55,147 nucleotides of DNA from CAYNFR01 sp964396595 (GTDB lineage Bacteria > Bacteroidota > Bacteroidia > Chitinophagales > Saprospiraceae). Shown here one piece after another: positions 49,495-55,147 of this stretch. Both the position numbers and the translations under genes were made by a program. The stretch is from positions 1 to 55,147 of the forward strand of contig CAYNFR010000024.1 of NCBI GenBank assembly GCA_964396595.1, given 5' to 3'. How positions within the stretch are numbered: the stretch's first letter is position 1; every line of letters begins with the position of its first letter. The notes beneath the pieces were generated by a model. That model searched no databases. It had not been told where the DNA came from and saw only the letters and a program-made list of their open reading frames with translations.

Positions 49495-50622
49495 ATGAAA
49501 GTCTATCTTGATAACGCCTCCACTACACCCTTAGAGCCTATTGTATTGGAAGAGCTGATCTCTGTCATGCGCGATACGTATGGCAATCCATCTTCGATCC
49601 ATTCCATTGGCCGTCAGGCAAAAATAATATTGGAAGATGCCCGTAAGAAAGTGGCCAAGATGTTAAATGCGTCTATGGGTGAGATTTTTTTTACTTCGAG
49701 TGCTACTGAATCAAATAATACTGCTATAATCACCGCCGTGCGCGATCTCGGCGTGAAGGGCATTATCAGCGCCCCTACCGAGCATCCATGCATCATCAAT
49801 AGCTTGAAATATGTAGCTAGCCAATATCAGACAGAGATAACATGGCTAGCTGTTGATCAATACGGGAATATTGAGCTTTCCCAACTTGAGGCGCTGTTAC
49901 AAGACCGGTCAAGTAAAACCATGGTGTCATTGATGCATGGTAACAACGAAATCGGAACGATGCATCCTGTGCTAGAAATAGGTGCATTATGTCAATCTTA
50001 TAGTGCTTTATATCATTGTGATGCGGTACAGACATTGGGCAAGATTCCATTGGATTTAAGTGCGATGAACGTTGATTTTCTTTCCGCATCGGGTCATAAA
50101 ATATACGGACCAAAAGGTGTGGGTCTATTGTATGTTAACACACGTAATCAGATTAGACCATTGATAAACGGTGGTGGTCAGGAGCGCAACATGCGCAGTG
50201 GCACAGAGAATGTATATGGCATTGCGGGATTTGCAAAGGCTATGGAATTTCTACAAGGTTTCGATAATTATTTCGCCACCATTGACGAAAAGAGACAGTA
50301 TTTTAAGTCTCGCCTCCTGGCGGCGAATATTGATGCACAATTTAACGGTAATCAAGATCGCCATTATCTCCCGCATATTCTGAGTGCGCATTTCCCCAGA
50401 ACAGAAACAACGGAATTGATCATGTTTAATCTCGATATCGCCGGTGTGTGTGCTTCGGCAGGTAGTGCATGCAGCTCAGGCGCTGAGCAGGATTCGCATG
50501 TCTTATCGGCTATCGCTCTGGCGAGAGAAAGGAAGACCATACGTTTCTCACTGTCACATCACACGACACACGAGGAAATCGATTTTGCGGTTGACAAATT
50601 GGCCGAAATCGTCAAACGATAG
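49495..50622 (+). CDS. Cysteine desulfurase (NifS/IscS type)
   Basis: 375 residues. The start YLDNASTTPLEP is standard. SATESNNTAI binds PLP phosphate, HCDAVQTLGKIPLD is the cofactor aspartate region, SASGHKIYGPKGVG contains the PLP lysine, and GACASAG-like SAGSACSSGAE carries the catalytic cysteine. It takes sulfur from cysteine for Fe-S clusters or tRNA thiolation. No iscU or other Fe-S gene is adjacent. The tail is shorter than in IscS of E. coli, so it may be a stand-alone desulfurase. 14 bp after glmM and 1 bp before ribD. Confidence 0.94.
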   Translation: MKVYLDNASTTPLEPIVLEELISVMRDTYGNPSSIHSIGRQAKIILEDARKKVAKMLNASMGEIFFTSSATESNNTAIITAVRDLGVKGIISAPTEHPCIINSLKYVASQYQTEITWLAVDQYGNIELSQLEALLQDRSSKTMVSLMHGNNEIGTMHPVLEIGALCQSYSALYHCDAVQTLGKIPLDLSAMNVDFLSASGHKIYGPKGVGLLYVNTRNQIRPLINGGGQERNMRSGTENVYGIAGFAKAMEFLQGFDNYFATIDEKRQYFKSRLLAANIDAQFNGNQDRHYLPHILSAHFPRTETTELIMFNLDIAGVCASAGSACSSGAEQDSHVLSAIALARERKTIRFSLSHHTTHEEIDFAVDKLAEIVKR

Positions 50623-50623
50623 C

Positions 50624-51673
50624 ATGTTATCACCAGAAGCCGATATGCGCATTGCCATGATGCGGCGAGCTATCCACTTGGCATCATTAGCAGATCGGCG
50701 CGTAGGCGCTAATCCAAAGGTCGGCTGCGTTATCGCACACAATAATAGAATAATAGGCGAAGGCTATCATCACGTTCGAGGGGAGGCACATGCTGAGCGA
50801 CAAGCGATCAACAGTGTGCCTGCCAATCTGCGGCATCTGCTACCCGATGCGGAAATGTACATAACACTAGAACCATGCAATCATCATGGCTTGACGCCAC
50901 CTTGTCTGGATGCTATTATCACGCACAAAATAAAATCCGTACACATCACCACTATTGATCCTAATCCGCTTATGTCCGGGCGTAGCATAGAAATTATGCG
51001 TGCTTTGGGGATGGCCGTACATGTAGGCTCATGCGCAGTTGAAGCGGAAGAAGTTAATAAAGTATTTCTTACTAACCAATTTAAAAAACGGAGCTTTGTC
51101 AGCCTTAAATGGGCTCAAGATGCTCGTAAGATGATAGGCTCAACACGAGAACGTATACTGATCAGTGGCAAGCTATCCGGCACCTTCGGGCACAAACTCA
51201 GATCTGAAGTGGATGGTATTCTTATCGGGAGTGGGACGACATTAGTAGATGATCCCTCTCTTACTACCAGACATTATCAGGGTAATTCACCGACAAGGAT
51301 TCTACTCGATCGCACTGGTAAAGTACCACTCAATAGCAAGCTATTATCTGACGAGCATCGTACGATTATCTACAGCCTTACTACCCCACCCGTTCTTGCT
51401 GACAACAAAGAGTGGATTACACTTTCTCCTGATGATTATCATCTTGAGTATATTTTACGAGATACGCTGTGTCGAGGTATCTACCATATCCTCATAGAAG
51501 GGGGGGCGCAAGTATTGAGCTCTTTCATCAAGGATCAGCTGTGGGATGAAGCGTATATTATTCAGTCGCCGATCACGACACCATCTGACGTCAAAGCACC
51601 TATGGTAAAAGGTATCCGAAAAGACCGCTGGGATGTGGGTAGTGATATGATTAGCCTGGTTAAGCCTGAGTGA
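50624..51673 (+). CDS. ribD: Riboflavin biosynthesis protein RibD (deaminase/reductase)
   Basis: 349 residues. N-terminal cytidine-deaminase-like domain with GEAHAERQAI and LEPCNHHGLTPPC, the zinc-binding HAE/PCxxC set; C-terminal reductase domain with VSLKWAQDARKM, SEVDGILIGSGTTLVDDPSLT and LIEGGAQVLSSF. It carries out the second and third steps of riboflavin synthesis. The ATG at 50624 is 1 bp after the desulfurase stop; the longer frame from 50444 lies inside that gene. The 3' part is followed by a gene-poor gap. Confidence 0.96.
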   Translation: MLSPEADMRIAMMRRAIHLASLADRRVGANPKVGCVIAHNNRIIGEGYHHVRGEAHAERQAINSVPANLRHLLPDAEMYITLEPCNHHGLTPPCLDAIITHKIKSVHITTIDPNPLMSGRSIEIMRALGMAVHVGSCAVEAEEVNKVFLTNQFKKRSFVSLKWAQDARKMIGSTRERILISGKLSGTFGHKLRSEVDGILIGSGTTLVDDPSLTTRHYQGNSPTRILLDRTGKVPLNSKLLSDEHRTIIYSLTTPPVLADNKEWITLSPDDYHLEYILRDTLCRGIYHILIEGGAQVLSSFIKDQLWDEAYIIQSPITTPSDVKAPMVKGIRKDRWDVGSDMISLVKPE

Positions 51674-52187
51674 GATTTATAGCTTTAAGAATGAAATACA
51701 TTTTGGGTCAGTGTGAGTGCATGGAGCAAGATCTAATCCATTAATATTAGACATTTAAATACTGACTAGTTGCTCTTGCAAGTGGTTGTAGGATATAAGC
51801 CACACTTGGGAAAGGGTCGTTTCTTATTGGATTGATCAAAGTGAGTACTCGTGTGAATTGACTCCTCTGCGTGATTGTAAGGAGTGCTGAAGTGATACCG
51901 GAGGCAAGGGATCTAAGAAGCGTATACAACTCGATACGCCAGCTAAGCTACATTCTTTATTTCGACAAGCTAAATACTTGCCATCAAAGCTAGTGCTTGG
52001 TGGACAGTGAAGTGCCCCGAAATCGCTACCTTCGGATAACAGTAGAGGACGTTTCTGTCTTGAAGTCGCTGAGCCTTAAACAACTCTTCGATAAGTCTAT
52101 GTACTGGTGGGAGACCAATGAATGTGGGTGTCTTCCAATCGCAGCTTTGATTGTAGCATCCATTTCTTCAATTGTCAGCTCAGAAAG
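51674..52187. other. Gene-poor, probably decayed accessory segment
   Basis: About 510 bp with no gene I can support. An open frame on the minus strand (51747-51929, 60 residues, rich in Ser, Thr and Leu) has no recognisable family. Another frame on the plus strand (from about 51793, beginning DISHTWERVV) reads like a protein but is soon stopped. The segment joins the 3' end of an antitoxin-like pseudogene and ends near ribD, so it looks like the remains of an inserted element. Confidence 0.5.
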
Positions 52188-52343
52188 TCATACTTTTTCG
52201 ACAATTTCATCACACGCCAGTAGTGCTTTACGAGTATGCTCCCGATTGATTTTTTCTACCAAATTAGTAAATTTTATTTCTTCTTTTTCTAAGTTGTACT
52301 TCTGATAGTCTGTTTCGCTTACTTTTATTAGAACCGTAGGCAT
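52188..52343 (-). pseudogene. Antitoxin-like small protein, interrupted by an in-frame stop
   Basis: Minus strand from the ATG at 52343: 51 residues MPTVLIKVSETDYQKYNLEK, EEIKFTNLVEKINREHTRKA, LLACDEIVEKV, then TGA (52190-52188). The frame goes on after the stop with LSELTIEEMDATIKAAI. This layout (EEI.F..LV.KI.RE..RKAL..C..I.EKVGLS..T.EE..A.IKA) is that of small Bacteroidota antitoxin-like proteins encoded beside PIN-domain toxins; in those the residue at the stop is Gly, so one GGA-to-TGA change explains it. No toxin gene remains downstream. The assignment is from memory of the family and was not searched. Confidence 0.55.
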
Positions 52344-52492
52344 GGTTAACTTTTAATACTAGCTTGTCATAATTTTAACTAACAGTGGCTAAGGCTTTAT
52401 ATACTTCTTACATCCTTTTGGTCTATGGCTACTTGTCCGTTACTCTCCACAACTTCTCAAAACAACAAAAGTTTCTTTGACATCCAACCCAA

Positions 52493-52550
52493 ACCTCTCC
52501 CGACCTACTCCTTCTTCTTACCTACCCCTTCTCCTTCCTCTCCTACCACC
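52493..52550. repeat. Pyrimidine-rich tract
   Basis: The plus strand is almost pure C/T from about 52493 to 52550, with very few purines. It covers the 3' end of the FG-GAP/ASPIC gene, whose tail there reads GGRRGRRRGR from GGT/AGG/AGA codons, and the DNA just after it. Confidence 0.6.
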
Positions 52551-54239
52551 CAGATAATAAAACAACACCGCGATACCCCCTATAGCCAAGGTATATAAAC
52601 TTGTCCGCAATCTGAGATGCATACCCGATAACCGAAAATTGGATTGCTCCACAGTATGTAGTTGATTTACGGATAGATCTTTTATTATTTGTCTTTGGCC
52701 TCCAGGCCATTCGATTATGATTGTATCTACTTTTTCGGCATTACCGAGACCAAAGTGTGCTATAGAGCTGTTTTGTGATAGATGGCTAGAACCACCGCCA
52801 TCAATGTCGCGCATCTGAAGTCGTCCACCTGTCTTGATTATGAGTCTCGCTCCTATACCTCTAGATTCAGATCTTTGACCGACCAGCTTTATTCTGACCC
52901 AGTTGCCGTCGCTGATAGTATTGTTGCGAAATAGTTTAGTGCGCGTCGAATCCGGATAGGATCGAACGGCATTTTGATTAATGACCAATATATCAAGATC
53001 ACCGTCATTGTCATAATCAAACACTACACTGCCTCTCCCCATGCCATAATCATTGACACCTGCGGCACGACTTATGTCTAAAAATTTACCATTTATATTT
53101 TCAAATAAATAGTTGCTCATTGCCGTGCAGTAAGGGTTAAGATCTCCATTGACGACGTATAAGTCTAGGTCACCATCATGATCAAAGTCAGCAAAATGTG
53201 CCCCCCAGCTGATGGTAAACATGTGTGTGCCTAGTTCCTTAGCTTGATCGATGTATGGCTTTCCGGGACCTTGGCTGATCATAAATCGGTTAAACTTGAT
53301 ATTCGTAAAGAAGAAATCCATGAATCCATCCTCATTTACATCGCCTATGGCCGTACCCATCGCATTTATACGTAGATCGAGTCCTAGCTCTTCTTCTACA
53401 TAGCTGAATTTCTTGCGCGGATACTCATTTCTCAATACATAATTTGGCTGCGCTTTATAGCCGAAATCGTGATTGACGATGAGATCCTGATCTCCGTCAT
53501 TATCATAATCCGTAAACACCCCGCCGAATCCAAACCCCTTATGATTCAACCCATAAGCCCCATATACATTTTCAAAATACTTACCATCTCGGTTTATATA
53601 TAAAGCACCCGGAGCTGTACGACTAGCATTTACTATCGTGGCATCACTGATCTCTGTAAGCGGACCGTCATAGTCAAGAAAATAATTGCCTACATATAGA
53701 TCAGGATAGCCATCCGCATTAAAATCTCCAAAACACGCACCAGTACTAAAAGCAAAATGATTATCCAGTTTAAAATCCGCTGTAACATCCCTGAAGCTAT
53801 TGTCACCATTATTCAGAAAAAGCAAATTAATCGCCTGCGGAATAGGTAAGACAGTATCTGCTCTCGTGCTGGTCGTAATATAAAGATCAGGATAACCATC
53901 GCGGTTTACGTCAGCAGATACGACGCCAAGGGTGACAAATTTTCGCGTGATTTCAAGTCCTGAGCCTATAAAAATATTTGTAAACGTTCCATCCCCATTG
54001 TTAAATAACAGTTGGTCATCCACCAATCCTCCGGTAATATATAAATCCTCATATCCATCTCCATTAATGTCTATGACACATGCTGCTCCGCCGAATAATC
54101 CTTCAAACACTTTATATTGATGATCAATCCCTGCCTCTGCGCTCACATCCTCGAATACGATCTGTGCGGTAAGTGTATGACAACTTATTACAGCTATCAG
54201 ACATCTAAACAAGAGTATATTTTCGATACACTTAATCAT
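52518..54239 (-). CDS. Secreted FG-GAP/VCBS-repeat protein with ASPIC/UnbV domain (CRTAC1-like)
   Basis: 573 residues. Signal peptide (about 1-25, IAVISCHTLTAQ), a beta-propeller of FG-GAP/VCBS repeats (GDGYEDLYITGG, NRDGYPDLYITT, NADGYPDLYVGN, NDGDQDLIV, DHDGDLDLYVVN, DNDGDLDILVIN), each a likely Ca2+ site, then the ASPIC/UnbV domain (GIGARLIIKTGG, DGGGSSHLSQNS, HFGLGNAEKVDTIIIEWPGG). After it come a membrane segment (LYTLAIGGIAVLFYYL) and the basic tail GGRRGRRRGR, an unusual end for this family, which normally ends in a type IX sorting domain. The start overlaps the stop of the haloperoxidase-like gene by 8 bp (ATGATTAA), so the two are coupled. Confidence 0.92.
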   Translation of the reverse strand: MIKCIENILLFRCLIAVISCHTLTAQIVFEDVSAEAGIDHQYKVFEGLFGGAACVIDINGDGYEDLYITGGLVDDQLLFNNGDGTFTNIFIGSGLEITRKFVTLGVVSADVNRDGYPDLYITTSTRADTVLPIPQAINLLFLNNGDNSFRDVTADFKLDNHFAFSTGACFGDFNADGYPDLYVGNYFLDYDGPLTEISDATIVNASRTAPGALYINRDGKYFENVYGAYGLNHKGFGFGGVFTDYDNDGDQDLIVNHDFGYKAQPNYVLRNEYPRKKFSYVEEELGLDLRINAMGTAIGDVNEDGFMDFFFTNIKFNRFMISQGPGKPYIDQAKELGTHMFTISWGAHFADFDHDGDLDLYVVNGDLNPYCTAMSNYLFENINGKFLDISRAAGVNDYGMGRGSVVFDYDNDGDLDILVINQNAVRSYPDSTRTKLFRNNTISDGNWVRIKLVGQRSESRGIGARLIIKTGGRLQMRDIDGGGSSHLSQNSSIAHFGLGNAEKVDTIIIEWPGGQRQIIKDLSVNQLHTVEQSNFRLSGMHLRLRTSLYTLAIGGIAVLFYYLGGRRGRRRGR

Positions 54240-55147
54240 CTTTCAACCAGGCTAATCGAATAACATTGGTAGCAATCTCAGCACCTTTGGAGAGACCAAC
54301 TTCATTATCATATGGAATGTGGATACCTCCCAATAGTCTGGACTCTGCTGTCTCCTGGGCGATGGACCATATAGAATTGTATTGTCTCGGCACAAAATCT
54401 ACACTACGTACTTTATCGCGTTCTCGTCCCTCATGCGCTCTATCCGTAAATGAAATATTATCACCGAGCATATCAATCATAACCGTAGCACTCGCACCGG
54501 CTTGAATAGCATGCCCGGATGGAAATGCCGGAAATGGTGGATCAGGCCAGAAGGACTCCCATTCACGGTCGATGTGTTCAGATATGAAACTGTTCGGCCT
54601 TTCTGAGAAATACAAATATTTCCATTCCCAGCATTTGATATAGGCATCCGCTATTGCTATACCGATTCGAGCCATCATCATCGACCCGCCAAGCAAATCC
54701 AAACCTTCTTGCTCAATCAGTCTTAATCCGATATAATAAGAGTGACCACCAGGCGTAAAAGTATCATCCGGGTCATCACTCCACCATATGGCAATCTCCT
54801 TTTGCTCTTGTGTCAGATTCTGCTCGACTTCGTAGACCACCTTAAACTGTTTGTGATATGCCGATCCGTAAATGCTGTCGTAAGATAAAAAAAGCGGTTT
54901 AATCACTTCATGGTTCTCGCGAAGAAACGTCCGATTGTCACCCCAATAAGGATGCAATGGATTATGGCTAAACGACTGTGAAAATAAAGCAGGATGCCAA
55001 GATCCTGGTGTGGATTCGCGTTGAAAAGTTTTGTCAAAATTCTTTAAATAGGCTCTATTCCCACCATCATTTAATGACCATTGGTAAATCACCTCTGCTA
55101 TCGCTTCACCATATGCTATAGAGCGAGTGATTGTTGATTGATCAATC
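54232..55147 (-). CDS. Vanadium-dependent haloperoxidase/PAP2-like protein, 5' end outside window
   Basis: The frame is open to the window edge (305 residues visible; 5' end missing). A GTG at 55092 is an internal valine (EVIYQW), not a start: the preceding residues IAYGEAIAE continue the family pattern. The vanadate/phosphate site is present as KYLYFSERP (K-x6-RP), FPSGHAIQAGASA and GGIHIPYDNEVGL. Such bacterial proteins, often exported, oxidise halides with hydrogen peroxide or act as acid phosphatases. Coupled by an 8-bp overlap to the FG-GAP/ASPIC gene, a pairing also common elsewhere in Bacteroidota. Halide specificity is not readable. Confidence 0.9.
   Translation of the reverse strand, partial: IDQSTITRSIAYGEAIAEVIYQWSLNDGGNRAYLKNFDKTFQRESTPGSWHPALFSQSFSHNPLHPYWGDNRTFLRENHEVIKPLFLSYDSIYGSAYHKQFKVVYEVEQNLTQEQKEIAIWWSDDPDDTFTPGGHSYYIGLRLIEQEGLDLLGGSMMMARIGIAIADAYIKCWEWKYLYFSERPNSFISEHIDREWESFWPDPPFPAFPSGHAIQAGASATVMIDMLGDNISFTDRAHEGRERDKVRSVDFVPRQYNSIWSIAQETAESRLLGGIHIPYDNEVGLSKGAEIATNVIRLAWLKDD

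Noticed and set aside
51747..51929. 60-residue minus-strand frame (MYTLLRSLASG...)
   Set aside because: No family recognised, no start context and no promoter; reported only as part of the unassigned segment.

Overview
The window is a 55 kb, gene-dense piece of a Bacteroidota chromosome, most likely from the Saprospiraceae/Saprospirales or a near relative. The evidence is a GldC gliding protein, SprB-like repeats with a dockerin-like end in a giant secreted protein, the DUF1599/BT_3928/long-NusB gene set, an OmpA protein with thrombospondin type 3 repeats, and promoters of the Bacteroidota type (TAnnTTTG -7 boxes close to start codons). No rRNA, CRISPR array or complete insertion sequence is visible. 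One tRNA (His) is present.

Layout. 1-10202 is a sulfur-metabolism island: a 5'-complete but window-truncated porin, two YeeE/YedE-type membrane halves and a metallo-beta-lactamase/double-rhodanese enzyme form one operon. A divergent dienelactone hydrolase follows, then an operon of a c-type heme DUF3365 protein, a membrane-anchored rhodanese and a SulP anion transporter. A second MBL/double-rhodanese paralogue comes next, then a cysteine-rich Crp/Fnr regulator behind a CpdA-like phosphodiesterase. Both MBL/rhodanese promoters carry the same palindrome (TGTAAC-N4-GTTACA type) at exactly the same distance from a TAnnTTTG -7 box, which makes this a plausible autonomous persulfide/thiosulfate regulon. 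10428-26245 is housekeeping: smc, a 2-oxoacid dehydrogenase E2, a nucleoid-associated protein, an aldo/keto reductase, the folD-dinB-like-prmA-lipB operon, a TSP3/OmpA protein, a short asparaginase and an aminotransferase. 26245-32738 is a six-gene operon (DUF1599, BT_3928/DoxX, nusB, guaA, a lipoprotein of the periplasmic-binding type, trmH).

32860-34301 holds tRNA-His, an 85-bp element bounded by perfect 13-bp inverted repeats, an orphan protein and an S24/XRE-like repressor. 34384-41000 holds gldC, a TraB/GumN protein, an Lrp regulator, an FAD oxidase of the GlcD type behind an AhpD-like protein, an SRPBCC protein, tpiA and ffh. 41224-43538 encodes a GMC oxidoreductase with its gluconate-2-dehydrogenase subunit-3 partner. 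43824-47399 encodes a 1191-residue secreted repeat protein containing a perfect 686-bp duplication. 47373-51673 holds a PAP2 phosphatase, then glmM, a cysteine desulfurase and ribD in one operon. 51674-52517 is a decayed accessory gap with an antitoxin-like pseudogene. The window ends in a translationally coupled pair: a vanadium-haloperoxidase-like protein (cut by the window edge) and an FG-GAP/ASPIC secreted protein.

The most interesting candidates are the sulfur island with its self-consistent promoter architecture, the perfect intragenic duplication, and the small structured element next to tRNA-His. All family assignments are from recognisable motifs read by eye. No database or structure search was run.
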